A DNA stretch of 64,000 nucleotides, from positions 225,535-289,534 of the forward strand of contig WELA01012345.1 of NCBI GenBank assembly GCA_009602735.1. The letters are read 5' to 3'. Under the pieces are notes generated by a model. The model saw only the letters and a program-made list of their open reading frames with translations, was not told where the DNA came from and did not search any database. This document shows, in pieces, positions 1 to 11,560 of the stretch. Source of the stretch: Mesotaenium endlicherianum (lineage: Eukaryota > Streptophyta > Zygnematophyceae > Zygnematales > Mesotaeniaceae). The translations under genes and the position numbers were made by a program. Every line of letters begins with the position of its first letter. Within the stretch, counting starts at the first letter, position 1.

Positions 1-672
1 GGGGGGGCTGAGCTTCATTGTCGCCCATCACAACGATGCATGCAGCGACAGCGGCCCATGAAGCGGGCGCTCCCTCCTTGCTTTCGCCGAGACGCGCACG
101 CCGCGACGCACCCTGCCCGCCCCAATGGAGCGGGGGCAGGCTCAGGAGAGGCCGTGCCGTGACGCCACTCCAGCTCTGCCGATCGCTGTCGGTCGCCGAT
201 CTGATCGATCATCACTTCCCTCCAGCTCGCCGAGACTACGCTATGCGCCACACCGAGCACGCTTCGGGGCAAAGTCCTCTCTGCATTGCAAATTCAAACC
301 CAGCTGCCTGACACTTCTACGCTATGCTCTGCCTGCTGGGGGAGTAAGGGCGCGCGGGAGGGGGGCCAGGGAGGGGGGGGAGAAGGGGGGGGAGTGTCCT
401 TGCACTTGATAGAATCAATCAGCGGCTGCTATCGAGATAATCTCTACTCACTACGCACAAACTCTCATGACTTGTGCTTCTCCTTCGTCCTGCTTCCTGA
501 CGAAGCGTGCACAGCAGCTCTCCGACCTCTACAAAATACAGAGCCTACTAGCCTAGCCTATAACCTATGGCCTACTAGCATATGGCCTACTAGCCCACTA
601 GCCATAGCCTCCTTGGCCTATACAGCTGAGCGCAGCCTAGGGGGGGGAGCAGTGAGTAGCCTGAGCAGTCAG
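1..672. other. Gene-free stretch
   Basis: Short overlapping open frames occur here on both strands but none shows a recognisable domain. A G-rich tract lies near 350-390, and there are short repeats of the words CCTACTAGC and GGCCTA around 545-625. I see no RNA gene or mobile element. Confidence 0.4.
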
Positions 673-2109
673 TCAATTGGCAGCCTGCACGCAGCCGAGG
701 CGCATCGAGGTGTCCAGGTGTTGCGCTCTCCTCACACGCCAGCCCAGGCTCGACGGCGCGGGGCCACTTGGCGGGCTGGGTCGCTCCAGCGCCGAGGCTA
801 CCACCTCGCGAAGTGCCCGCATATTGACACGCGGGGACACCCTGGCACTCCCGCGGGGGCCCATACCGCTGCTGCCGCCACCTCTGCTGCCCCCCCTGGT
901 GCTGATGCTGTCGCTGCAGCTGCCGCCGCTCGCCTGTTGCTTTCCTAAGAGCCGGCTGACGCTGCTGGGGGCCACTGCTGCCGCTGCAGCTGTCGCAGAC
1001 CCCACGCCCTGCATCATCTGCGAGAAGAACTGGCGCTGTCGCTGTTCCAAGGTGGGCCTGTCGTTGATGTTGTTGCTGTTGCTCTTGCTCAGGCTGCCGG
1101 CGCGCCCCAGCGTGCCGCCCCCCAGGTTGCTGAGCTGGCCACCCGTGCCGCCGCCGCCGCCAGATGGCGAGGAGGGGCTCACACTGTCCTGAGAGAGCAG
1201 TGGATCCCAGTCGTCGCCACCTGTGCCTTCCCGCCCCCAGTACTCCCCGTCCTCCTCCTCCTCCTCCTCCTCCCCCTCCCATGAGGCCTCGGACATGCTC
1301 CTGTATAAGCTGCTGCTGTGAACTCCCAGGTAGGAGAGGCGGGGGGATTGCTGGCCCCTGCTGTAGTCTTGTTGCCGCATGGAGGCAGAGGCGCCAGAGT
1401 GATCGCCTGAGCGGCTGGGGCTGAGCGCTGGCGAGGTGGCGGCGTGTCCTCTGCTTGCCGCACGTGCGCCTGAGCTGCTTGTGGGCGAAGGCGGGGAGGG
1501 CCCGTCCACTTCGCTGGAGCTGATGGCCAGCCTGGAGGGCCCAATGGTGGCGCGGTGCTCCTGCCCCCCCCCTCTCCTGCTGCTGTAGCTAGAGCTCTGC
1601 TTGGCAGGGGCGGCCGCCTGGCCCTTCACGACCTGGAACCACACCATGTCTGTCGTCACTGGCTCGGGCTTGTGCTCCTCCATTGTAATCGCTGCAGCCT
1701 TTGCTCCTTTTGCTTCCGTTTCTGCTGCCTCTGCTGCAACCACTACAGAGATGCGGCGCTCGTCAATCTCGTCTTCGCCTGTGCCCTTCCCCGACGCATG
1801 TGTGGAGGAGGGGAGGGGGCTGCGCTCCGCCAGATGGCCAAAATTGGTTCGCTTCATTGCCCGGCTTTCTCCACCTTGGCCGTACCTGGGTCCCGCGAGA
1901 GCATCAGCACTGACAGCTGTCTCGTCACTCGCACCCATTGGCCGCTGCTGAGGAGCGTGATCTGCAACAGGTTGTGACTCAATCGTGTCATGTCTGCTAG
2001 TCCTTTGATCTAGATCCCACTCGTCTCTGCTTGGCATCACCAGCCGCATGGGTCGGGCTTTGGAGGAAGAAGGCTGACCCATTTGCGACATAAGATAATC
2101 CGTCGGCAC
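673..2109 (-). CDS. Low-complexity protein, likely a terminal coding exon
   Basis: This is an open frame of about 478 codons ending in TGA at its left end. The product is mostly disordered: Ser/Gly/Pro-rich blocks, a run of nine to ten acidic residues in the middle, Gly runs, an Ala run and scattered Arg. The C-terminal 60 residues, around VNMRALREVVASALERP, are the least biased and could fold as a short helix. The first ATG lies near 2091. The reading frame is open a few codons further, up to a pyrimidine-rich TTTTTCTTTAG that looks like a 3' splice site near 2118, with an in-frame TAG just beyond it. The stretch may therefore be the last exon of a spliced gene. A GTGAGT donor near 2601-2606 on the same strand could end an upstream exon. 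I recognise no family. It could be a chance open frame in GC-rich DNA, but the amino-acid bias is coherent only in this frame. Confidence 0.4.
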   Translation of the reverse strand: MPTDYLMSQMGQPSSSKARPMRLVMPSRDEWDLDQRTSRHDTIESQPVADHAPQQRPMGASDETAVSADALAGPRYGQGGESRAMKRTNFGHLAERSPLPSSTHASGKGTGEDEIDERRISVVVAAEAAETEAKGAKAAAITMEEHKPEPVTTDMVWFQVVKGQAAAPAKQSSSYSSRRGGGQEHRATIGPSRLAISSSEVDGPSPPSPTSSSGARAASRGHAATSPALSPSRSGDHSGASASMRQQDYSRGQQSPRLSYLGVHSSSLYRSMSEASWEGEEEEEEEDGEYWGREGTGGDDWDPLLSQDSVSPSSPSGGGGGTGGQLSNLGGGTLGRAGSLSKSNSNNINDRPTLEQRQRQFFSQMMQGVGSATAAAAAVAPSSVSRLLGKQQASGGSCSDSISTRGGSRGGGSSGMGPRGSARVSPRVNMRALREVVASALERPSPPSGPAPSSLGWRVRRAQHLDTSMRLGCVQAAN

Positions 2110-4335
2110 TGCCCTTAGCTGCTAAAGAAAAATGGGATCAGCCTTGTGCACTATATGCAAAGACACAAGGCAGCCCTGCCCAAAACGCCTTACAATTGTG
2201 TCTTGGAAGTGGAGGGGGTATGTAAAGCTCAATATACAGATGAGGATGCGATACTAGCTTTAACTCCTTAGGACCAAAAGCTTCAGTTGGGGATCATGCA
2301 CCACGGAACGCACAATTCTCGCCTTCACAGTTTCTACTTGCTTCTACAATTTCACTGTACAGTCTGTCCGTCGTTGCCTCAAAAAGTGCGGCAGCATTGT
2401 AACAGTAATCTCCGCTCATAGGTGGTAGCCGCGCAAGGATCACGAGAGAAACGGAACGTGGTAGCCTTCCGCACGGTCTGGTAGTCGCCTGCACTTCTCG
2501 CACTGTTCTTTACAGTCGTTCAAGGTCATTTGCGGTTCGCAATTGACGAGAAGGGGCAGGAAGCAGGAGGCATAAATGCGGGGGGTCACTTTATGCAGAC
2601 TCACCCAGGACACACCGCCACCCACCGCTATCCAGATGTCTTGATCTCTTTGAAAAGCATCATTGGAACTGGGCCAACAAAAGCGGAAACAGTAGGATCG
2701 TGTAGAACGTGGCGTGAAAGGCGCGGGATTTAACAGAGAGCGAAACATCCTGTGGGGGGCGGCTAGATAATCTGATCGTTGCTTGTACATAGGCCTGGAT
2801 TGGTCCGACGTGCCAGGCTTTCCGGTCTGATTCCGACGCGTCAATCGCGGTTTGGAAACTTGGTCTCGGGCAAACCCATGCAGGTCCCGAGTACCGACTC
2901 CCGACTCCCGACTCCCGAAGTAATTTTGAAGTTCCAAGACCCGCGCATAAAGTACGTTCAAAGTTCGAAGACCAGAGCACGAGCCCGAAAAGAGCAGTTT
3001 CCTTGTCCACATTCTTGAAATTCCGATGAACACAAATGCAACTATTAAATGTTTAGGAGGGGGGGCCATAATACCAGCAATTGCTCCACGTAAGAGGAAG
3101 CAGGCGTCGAGCAGGATCGAGGTACTCCCGGCCCCTTCATCTTTATAACAAGGGCCTTGGTTCTTCCTGTACCATTGTGATAGCCCTGAGTCCTGACGCG
3201 GTAGAGAATATAACCGCTCCGCTCGGCCTCCGCCGTTCAGTTTAAAAAGCGTCCGCGGGTTGTCGCCTTTTATAATACCTTCTTTATTGTCGTTTCTCTG
3301 CCGATTTTAAGCTGTCGTGACTCGTGACTGTTCAACTCAGGAATCAGGTCGGTGTACGGTGTACACATGACTGTTTTCTTAGCTGTGCGCCCCGTCTACA
3401 ACTAGCTTTTGGTAAGTCCACGTTTCAAATTTAAAGCCACGAGCACGTATGTTCCTGCCGTAAGGTTGTTGCCAGGCGCGCGTCCTGGCAACTTTATCAG
3501 CATTGTCGGTTAAATCGGCTGGCATTAACTGGAATCAGGTGGAATCAACTATATTGCTAGACTTTGTTGGAAACTTGAAGGCAAATTTCACGTAGAGACG
3601 CGTGAGTAGTGACCAGTGATCACTGCATCGGTGAACACTAAAATAGTAAACATCCATCCAGCATTCATTCTCTAGAAGTGAACGACGTCACGAGCTTCGA
3701 CTTATTAAAAGCGACACGTTTCTACGTGAGACATTATGTGCCGTCGATACCGATATCAGCTGTCACCTGCCTGCTAATGTACGGACTAGGGAGCGCAGGT
3801 GGGAGTAATTTTGTGATGCATCATCCTAACCTTCTCTGCCACTCCTTCGGCCACCTTCGGCCACGGTTGGCTCCTCCCCAGTCCTTGTCTGACGTCACCA
3901 TCTTACTTCAACAATATGCGCCAAAACTTTTATCATTAAACTAAAGTGACAACACGACACATTCTAATGCAAGTTGCACCTTCATGCACCTCGACTACAA
4001 ATTACGCCCATTTAGATTGAATGATCACGATGTGGCAGGTTTGATCCTCAGCTAACCTGCTCCCAATGCTTAGCCCGTTCAGTATGAACCGCGTTCGTCC
4101 AAAGAATTCCGAGACTCGAGAGCGACTTCCACCCGTAGATGAATGTATCGAGATGTTTTGCTATGCGGATGACGTATCTGTTGTTTGGATTAGCATGAGG
4201 TTACCTCACGGATCTTATCCTGTGAGTGTTGACACCATATATTTTTCACAAAGAAGTGCCAAGAAAAGCCCATGGAGAATGCCCAGAATTAAGGGCCGAA
4301 GAGTGCCGAGAATAGAAGGTTCATTTAACCTTTAG
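2110..4335. other. Intergenic or 5' region, no clear gene
   Basis: Short open frames on the minus strand (2294-2503 and 2440-3069) and plus strand (3678-3944, 4066-4335) carry no recognisable domain. The minus-strand frames lie upstream of the 673-2109 exon and may belong to its 5' exons or leader. A short tandem of ACTCCCG occurs at about 2897-2918. I see no repeat-family match elsewhere in the window. Confidence 0.35.
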
Positions 4336-5747
4336 TGTCATATTGTTATTGATTCCGCCTCATTTGCGGCCTCTTGCTGGCGGTGTTGCGACTACTATCC
4401 GTTTGACGGTGCCGCACGCGCAGCGCAAGCTACGGCCACCCAGGTACGGAAAGTCAACGTTGACTTATCGACCACTTGACTGATTACGTCGCAGTCAGCG
4501 GTTATGTCGGCATCAAGACCACTGGCAAGGGGTCAATGTCAATGTGCCCCACACCCAGGAATGGGGGAGGTTTTGACAGCATAGACAGCCGCGAGGCTAG
4601 AAGCTGGGGATCAGTGATGAGCCGCCCAGCAGGTACCAAGTCCGGTACTGTGTGACTGGGAGATTAAGCCAGGTCATGGCCGCAATGCCAAGATAGATTA
4701 CGGCCGCCCGGTTGGGAATCTTGAGCAAGTGGCATTTGCTTGTGCACATCGCTCAGGAGTTCTTAGCCATGAGCCAATTAGGCGTGACTGCCAGCTGAGA
4801 AGCTAAGCAGCCACGCGCGACAGTCACGAGGTGTGCATGCATGCTGAGTGACTACGAGTTTGAGTTGAGCATGGCTAGGCAGAAGCGACATGCAGCTAAG
4901 CTTTGTGACTAAGCACGCCATTCTCGAAAGATGACGCTGTGTGGTGCCTGCGAAAGGCACGAATCTTGCCTGAGACATGTCATTCACTCTCACGCACCTT
5001 TGCCAAGGAGCAGAAGGAGCAGAAGGAAGGAGAAGAAGGGCGCGAAGAAGAAGAAAGAGTTCCCAAGGCCATTGGAGAGCCAAGGTCCCACGCTTCAGCC
5101 GACGCTGAAGATTCCTCTCAGTGTATCATACATAAGTTAGGATTGTAGGAGTTCCCAAGAGGGAATCTCACTATTGAAAGTAGGAGAACTGCAGAATAGA
5201 ATCTGCTAGGAGGTTAGCACAGATTCAGCCAAACACCACAAGTGTGTGTGAAGCAACCTTAAAATGGTGAGTTGTGTGTTAGTTTCCAAGTTCTCAGAAG
5301 TCGCATATCTCGAAGAGAGAGAGTAGTATTGACAGATAAAGCTCTCAGTGAAGAACTGAGTGAGCCTAGCCTGGCAATGAAGAGCTGTTAAGGCGCGGTG
5401 TTAAGTGAAGAGCTTGACTTAGGCCAGCATAGACGTGTAGTTTCAGAATCTTGTTAGCTGTGACTTTGTGAAAGTTAAGCGAAAGCCTGAAGGGCGACTT
5501 TCTCTGAATCTGACGTTGTATGTCAAGCTGCTTAGAGTGTGATTTCTGCAAACTACAATTTGCTCGCCTGTGAACCCAAGAACCTTAAGGCATAAAGCCT
5601 ATGTGGAAGTAAGAGACTTCCGTCCTACTTCTGAGAACTTGGGGTTCTGTGGTTCAGGTGAATAGAAATTCCCAAGCAAATTGGGGATTGAGGCTTGTGA
5701 GGGTTGCCGGTGCTCAACCTGGAAGGGGACCCGGAGAAATTCAACTG
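4336..5747 (+). repeat. Putative 5' LTR and leader of element A
   Basis: This non-coding stretch precedes the A gag start. It begins with a TGTCAT word like the D LTR and has about the same length as the LTR plus leader in front of the D gag. No second copy exists in the window, so the LTR end and primer binding site cannot be placed. Short open frames inside it look incidental. Confidence 0.3.
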
Positions 5748-7058
5748 TACATGCGGTTGAGGAGTGGAAGACTCTACTACCCTGTGGAGCCTGCGGAAGG
5801 TTCTGATTCAAGCCAGAGTCCACGAGGAAGTGAGACATCTGAGCGCACGGATAACCTGTGGAGTGAGCAACCGTCGAGAGACGAGTCTCGCCATACTGCC
5901 ACGAACGGTGAGAATTCGTATAACGCGCGAGCCTTTGTACCCAATTTGGGCAAAAAGCACGACGTGTGGGGTAAAGATAGTGAGTCTTGGTCGCCATTCA
6001 AAATGACTGGGGATGATAAGGATAAAAATCCTAAGTTCAAGCTGTCTACAAAGTGTTTTAGTGGACGCACCGGTGGAAATAGTCTCACTTTTGAAGAGTT
6101 TGATGAGATCTATTGGGCTGACTTCTTTGAGAAAATCCGAAAGGATTCTTCTTACACTCAGTCAGTCGCTTTTATAAGCTTGGTTCAGTACTTGGACAAG
6201 GATGCCTTGTTGCTTCATCGCCAATTCCGAAAGGATGAGAACCTTACCCAGGAATGGGCGTTTGACGAGCAAAAGAAGGCGAGGGATTTGAAAATCCAGA
6301 AAGAGGCTGCGAAAGTCTGCCTGTCCGCTTTGTCATTAGGGAGAGCGATATTTGCTGCACCTGTTGAGAGCGTAGACTTAGCTGCACTAACACAAGAATT
6401 AATAGATGCCATGAAGCAACTCACCGAGGGTCAGCAGCGAGCGGCTACTCGAGATGATGATGCTGGGTCTGTCGCAGAATTGCGCAAAGTGTGTGCAGAA
6501 TTGTCTGAAAAGATTGCTAATGCTCAAGAACGAGTAACGCGCAGAGCTGCACCTTTTACAGGGCAACATGGTGATAGTGCCACCACGGAAGCAAGCCATG
6601 CGCAAGCGTTGGCTAGTTGCCGTAGGGATATGGAGGCTGGGGATGACCAGTTAGAATCTGAGCACTGTCTGCGTCGTTTCTTTAAGTTGCTTGAAGCAAA
6701 ATTCCCAGAGAATCGCAGTCTTAAAGTGCACCGTTATGTGCATTTTGTCCGTCAGAAGAACGAGACAGTGATAGAGGTCAAATCTAGATTGGTAGACCTT
6801 GCCAAGAAGGCAGGAATCTACAAGTCTAGGATTGTGGCTGACAAATTCTTATTGTGTCTGGGTAAAGACACAGATCGGGAGGTCAGGCCGCACCTATCTG
6901 CAAAACACGGAATCGACTGGAACATCGACGAGGCTGCTGAAATAGCACGCAATGTCGAGGAAGGTAAAGTTTGGTACAAGGAGGCGTCCAGGACGCTTAT
7001 GGCTCTTGAGAGAAGGGAGGAATCCTTTCAGCCTAAGGCCAATAGCTCTAATTTTTAG
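5748..7058 (+). pseudogene. gag of element A
   Basis: This is the capsid-type structural polyprotein of the retrotransposon. I place the start at the ATG giving MRLRSGRLY, because the D-family gag begins almost identically (MPTRSGRSY). An upstream in-frame start at 5649 would add 33 residues of leader. A conserved block FSGRTGG...FEEFDEIYWADFFEKI...LVQYLDKDAL matches the D gag block FSGRSGT...FQADFAAAKL...LMRYLSHEAR. Near residues 190-260 (from 5748) is an Ala/Glu-rich, probably coiled segment. The frame ends in TAG at 7056-7058, but the same frame carries straight on into the zinc knuckles, so the stop looks like a mutated CAG. Confidence 0.8.
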
Positions 7059-7577
7059 TTTAAGAAGAAGAGCAGGTCTTTCAATAGGTTTGCTAAGCAC
7101 GCCAACACTGCTGAGACAGCAGAGGGCTGTTGGAATTGCGGGAAATCAGGACATCAGAAGAGAGATTGTCCGTACCCGGAAGCTAAGCAATTGTCTGCTA
7201 GCAAGGCGCAGGTATGCGCACATTGCAGCAAAAAGGGACACTCATAAGATGAGTGTTGGTCCAAGAACTCAAATCTGAAGCCACCATGGGCTAATGCTGC
7301 CACAAAAGAGGCAGATAAGGGTAAGAAAAGGGAGAAAGATAACTCTGGTAATCGAAAGGGTAACCAGAAGTATGATGCTATGAGTGCAGAGATTGCAGAG
7401 TTGAAAGCTCAATTTGCAAGACTAAATGTGCCAATTTTCTATTATGATGCAGATGTGGCCGAAAAGACCGTCTGCAAAGGCAAGAAGCTGACGCCTGAGA
7501 AGGCCGTGGCTGCAACGGCTGTGGAGCGCGCAGACCATGACCGTCTGGTTCCAAGGAATGCTGGGAAGCTTCCTTAG
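7059..7577 (+). pseudogene. Nucleocapsid zinc knuckles of element A
   Basis: The gag frame continues past its TAG. It encodes a CCHC knuckle CWNCGKSGHQKRDC (about 7126-7170) and a second one beginning CAHCSKKGHS. The second is cut by a TAA exactly where GHSQDEC would be expected (CAA to TAA). Lys-rich sequence follows, then a TAG at 7575-7577 before the protease. Two tandem knuckles here match the arrangement in element D (53600-53720). RNA binding and packaging is the known role of such knuckles. Confidence 0.75.
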
Positions 7578-9884
7578 ACCTTTCGGATCACTCTCGATGA
7601 GAATGAGATTGCGCAGCTGCGACAAGCCAAGCCTGGGCCACGCAAGATATTTAGTTTCTCGCTGGAAAAGTTGAAGGCTCTGGTGGAACACCGGATTCAG
7701 CACATTCCTTGTCTTTCACTCGCTGATCTGCGTCTTACATATCCTTTCACGGTTGAAGAAGCCGGACAGCAGCTGGACCTAGCTGAGGAAGGCGCGAACA
7801 GCGCTTGGCTGCCTACTAATTTCATCACTGTGAGAGTGCAGAACAAGGATAGAGTTTTGACGTTCAACGACTGGGCCGCTCCCAACATCCTATTGGACAC
7901 TGGCGCACAGCCAGTAATCTTGGGAAAGCGAGCTGTGAAAGCTTTGGGATTGACGGCAAGGGACCTGAAAGAAAGCCCTTTCCAGTTGAGGACTGCATCT
8001 GGGCAGATTTCAAAGTCTTGTGGAATCACCCGCAAGCCTGTGGAAATCACAGTAAACTTGGGGAAACCCGAGGAGGCGTCACTGCTCATAGAATGCACGG
8101 TGACAGAGGCAGAGAACTATGATGTTCTCGTGGGGACAGAAGCTCTGATTCCCTTGGGTATGGTCATTGACCTGCGGAAGCGGAGGGTGACTTACCAGTC
8201 GACAGATCGGCAGCCGACAGGAGAAATTCCTGTGAAAATGGTTTGCTCGGGAGAGACGAACTACAAACTGCTAGATTGTTATGTGAATGACCAGTATCCA
8301 GACCATTATGACCTCATCATGCAACGCGAAGAGGAGGGCTATACCAGCGTCAACATGCCGACTCCCTTGGTTTGGCAACCTCAAATTATGGAGCAAATAG
8401 AAGCTGTGAGTAACAGGGAGCGTGGCCCGCAAGAGCTGCTGCCAGTTCCTTATCCAATTAAGACTGCTGCCAATTTGATGCCTGGAGTAGACCCGCTGCC
8501 GCAAGGCATTGTGAGGATGGAAGATCCTTTTCGCAGGAGAGGAGTAGTAGTGCTGGAATTGTTCGCCGGACTTGGTTCTAATACCATTGCACTGATTCCA
8601 CGAGGTATCCAGGTATCCAAAGTACTGTATGTGGACAATGATGACAGTGCTTTCACAACATTTAAGGAGGTCATGAGTCAGACACGGCAAATGTACCATT
8701 TCAAGGCATTGGTGCCTACTAGTTTGGTGCATCTTGCTGGAGGAAACATTCTCGATGTGAAGTCAGAGGACCTGTATGGTTACAGAATTGACTGGATTTT
8801 TGCGGGGTTCCCTTGTCAACCTTTCTCGCAAGCTGGGAACAGGAGGGGATTCAATGACCCGCGAGCACAACACTGGGGATGGATGGTGAAAATCATCGAT
8901 ATGCTGCGGGAACGCCAGCATCTCTACCCACCAGTGTTTGTGATTGAGAATGTACATCCAGAGATGGATTACAACCAAATGAAGCCAGGAGATCCATGGC
9001 TGGTCTTCGACTCCACCCTGGGTCATCATGTATTGATCAACGACGCCAGGCAAGGAGGACTCTCACACCGGGCCAGACTATTCTGGACCAACGGCATGTC
9101 CATTGAAATCCCGAGGGAGATGGAGGAGATTACGCGGCGCACACCAACGGCAGTATCTGTGGGAGAAGCACTGATGGTGGAAACCAAGCCATTGATTAGG
9201 AGGAATTCCTACCCACAGTACGTCGTCAACGAGCCAGATTGGCCAAGGGTGGTGCTGCCCACCTTCACAGCATACCCAGGATCACGCGCAGTCGTGAATG
9301 GAGGACCAGGAATGGTCAAGAATGCGCACGACAGAGAAGCTCAGTGGAGAGAGCCGACAGCTGAAGAGAAGGGAAGGTGCCTGGGGGTACCCAACCCCAT
9401 TGCACAAGAAATTGTTGCAATGGTGGGACAGGACGACGCTGGGAAGATATTCGGCAATATGATTGGGCATCACTCCATGACGTGGTTGGTGGAGACGATT
9501 ATGACTTGGCAACAGATGACGTTCTCTGACAAGCCTATGTCCGGGCCAAGACCAGTATCGATTGGAGTCCATGTGGTACCAACCTTTGATCAGAGAGCTA
9601 TCAAGGAAGCGCATCAGCGACAAGATGAATATGGTGTTGAAAGGGACGCAGCTGAGGCTGACCAAGGTGAAGCACTCAGAGAAACCAGAGTGGCGGAGCT
9701 GACCAGGTGTCAAGACCTACTGGCGCAAATTGACAATCGGATGACGGCTCTACACGACCCTCTGGAAAGAGAGCTGCGAAGGCTGCGGGAAGAAGTAGCC
9801 ATGGAAGACCACGCAACTGGTGAAGCAAACCCTTTGGCGAGCGCTGCAGCAAGCAAATCACAGGAGGTCCCATTATCTGCATAA
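7578..9884 (+). CDS. Aspartic protease fused to Dnmt3-like C5-DNA methyltransferase (element A)
   Basis: One uninterrupted frame, in phase with gag, whose first ATG is at 7671. Residue numbers count from there. Residues about 60-180 are a retroviral-type protease with D76-T77-G78 and a downstream hydrophobic VLVGTEALIPLGM. From about 290 a complete cytosine-C5 methyltransferase follows. The SAM-binding motif is ELFAGLG (298-302 FAGLG), and LYVDND is the acidic strand-2 loop. The catalytic loop is GFPCQPFSQAG with nucleophile Cys382, and ENV is at 426-428. H466-R-A-R469 is followed by LFWTN, and the late motif is GNMIGHH near 595. The HRAR-xFW pattern and the Gly-Ile-x-Val strand after motif I are Dnmt3-like. 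All catalytic residues are present. The C-terminal 120 residues are charged and probably helical. Lying between protease and RT, it would be released from the polyprotein and could methylate element or host DNA. The product would be expressed only if the upstream gag stops are bypassed. Confidence 0.88.
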   Translation, partial: TFRITLDENEIAQLRQAKPGPRKIFSFSLEKLKALVEHRIQHIPCLSLADLRLTYPFTVEEAGQQLDLAEEGANSAWLPTNFITVRVQNKDRVLTFNDWAAPNILLDTGAQPVILGKRAVKALGLTARDLKESPFQLRTASGQISKSCGITRKPVEITVNLGKPEEASLLIECTVTEAENYDVLVGTEALIPLGMVIDLRKRRVTYQSTDRQPTGEIPVKMVCSGETNYKLLDCYVNDQYPDHYDLIMQREEEGYTSVNMPTPLVWQPQIMEQIEAVSNRERGPQELLPVPYPIKTAANLMPGVDPLPQGIVRMEDPFRRRGVVVLELFAGLGSNTIALIPRGIQVSKVLYVDNDDSAFTTFKEVMSQTRQMYHFKALVPTSLVHLAGGNILDVKSEDLYGYRIDWIFAGFPCQPFSQAGNRRGFNDPRAQHWGWMVKIIDMLRERQHLYPPVFVIENVHPEMDYNQMKPGDPWLVFDSTLGHHVLINDARQGGLSHRARLFWTNGMSIEIPREMEEITRRTPTAVSVGEALMVETKPLIRRNSYPQYVVNEPDWPRVVLPTFTAYPGSRAVVNGGPGMVKNAHDREAQWREPTAEEKGRCLGVPNPIAQEIVAMVGQDDAGKIFGNMIGHHSMTWLVETIMTWQQMTFSDKPMSGPRPVSIGVHVVPTFDQRAIKEAHQRQDEYGVERDAAEADQGEALRETRVAELTRCQDLLAQIDNRMTALHDPLERELRRLREEVAMEDHATGEANPLASAAASKSQEVPLSA

Positions 9885-11560
9885 CGCTCTAGCCAAATAT
9901 TTGTGAGGATGCCGGAATGGGAGGAAGAGACCACTTCCGAGTTACGGAACATGGCCCAAGACCAGGTCTTCGGAAGCCCATCCCCAGACGCGGCAACGTC
10001 AAGATATGAAGAACGCCAATGCAATATTGGCGAATGGGCCGAAGAATGCAGTCAGAATTCAAGAAATTCTGGAGGGTCTGGAAAGACCATTTGCTTGGAG
10101 GTGATATTTGAAGAACGCAGGAAGGAGACGGTCGAGAGATTGCCCGCCACACCTGTTCTGATGAGCCCAGAGCCAGAGGCCAAAGGGCAACCACAAGACA
10201 CAGTTGGCAGCACAGCTGAGTCGATTACCAGGCAAATCATGGAGCAGTTGCTGGAAGCAGACGCCCCTCGACTCAAGGAAGAGAAAGTGGCAAAAGCAGT
10301 TCGCGCTCTACAGTCAGCCATCATCAACATGGCGAGGCTCAACACTGGAGGGGATGAAGAACCGCCGCCTCCTAGAATAGAGAAGCCGGAGGAGGGAGAG
10401 GATGCTGAGATGCAAGGCCTCTCAGAGTTGGAGTTGCCATCACTCAACAATGGAGGGGACGCCAGGGAAGAAATTCCACGTTTTCCCACGCCAGAGTTGG
10501 ATCTGCTTGACTTACAGAAGCTGAGGATAGACGACTGGGTAGTTGACCACCTGATGGGGCCAAGCCCGGCAGACCTTTATGAAGAATTAAGGTCACCAAC
10601 ATCCAGTACCCCTACTGCCAGTGGCAGAGCCCAAGTCAACCGCACAACCCCCGCAATGGCAGGAGGTGACTGCCTGCACTGCTAAAGTGGAGACAGCGCA
10701 AGGTAAGCCCGAGGGTCGCGCAAGCAGACCAAGGAAGGTGGCCCGTGAGGGTAACGCATCTTTTAGGAGGATGCTAAAGCGATATTTCAAGCATAAGGGG
10801 AAGGCTCAGAGAGAGGGCGTTCCGCGAGGAACCACAACCCCACCTCCTCCGCCTCTGCGGGATATTCTGCAGAGAGAGGGAGAGGACGGCTTGATTCGCA
10901 GGGCAATGGCGTTTGGCATTAGTGTGCCGCCAGGCATGATTACGCCCTTGTTGCAACTATCAGATCTTAGGATGCAGAGGTCGGAGGCACCTGCTCCCAT
11001 GACACCTGAAATCCCAAAATGAGAATTGATGGATCTGGGGAACACCATCAGCCGCTTGACCGCAGCAGATGATGTTTTCCTCGCACAACTAGCGGCACCT
11101 CAAAGGCCGCCAACGTTGACGCAGGCATGGACGGTCACACCACCCGCAAGGGAGGAGTATGGCACGACCGTCGCCCGCATGGCTATTATTGAGCGAGAAT
11201 GGGGCTGGGTGATCCGCCCTAGGACAGATCTTGCAGGTTGGCCAATGGCAAACCAACCTCGGCCACGTGAAGAAGGAGGACCCTGGACCAGTTAGACTGC
11301 AGTCGACGAGGAAATGTTCCTGAGGCAACCCATCCGGAGGCGCCTGACTTACCCCTCACCGCAGGAGAGGCGACCGTCATCGGGAAAGGTAAAAAGCCTA
11401 GGAAACAGGCTGCAGAGCCTATGGCAACGGAGGAGCAAGCTGCAAAGCCTGCTACCCCACCTCCTAAGAATGAGGCAGTAAAGCCTGAGAGCCAGATCAG
11501 GCAGAAAAGCCTGAGGGCCAGGATGAGGGCGAGAAGCCCCCACCTGCACCCAAGGAGTAG
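9885..11560 (+). pseudogene. Methyltransferase-to-RT linker of element A
   Basis: The methyltransferase frame continues past TAA (9882-9884) to about 10685. A shifted frame then runs to about 11295. In-frame stops here read as mutated CAA, CGA and CAG codons. The sequence is acidic and Pro-rich (EEPPPPRIEKPEEGEDAEMQ), with a basic patch around 10720-10810. I recognise no domain. The D element has an equally low-complexity linker at the same place. Confidence 0.5.

Noticed and set aside
2440-3069. 209-codon minus-strand frame as a gene
   Set aside because: No domain, mixed composition, and no convincing splice sites except one donor-like GTGAGT inside it, so it was left as possible leader sequence of the 673-2109 exon.
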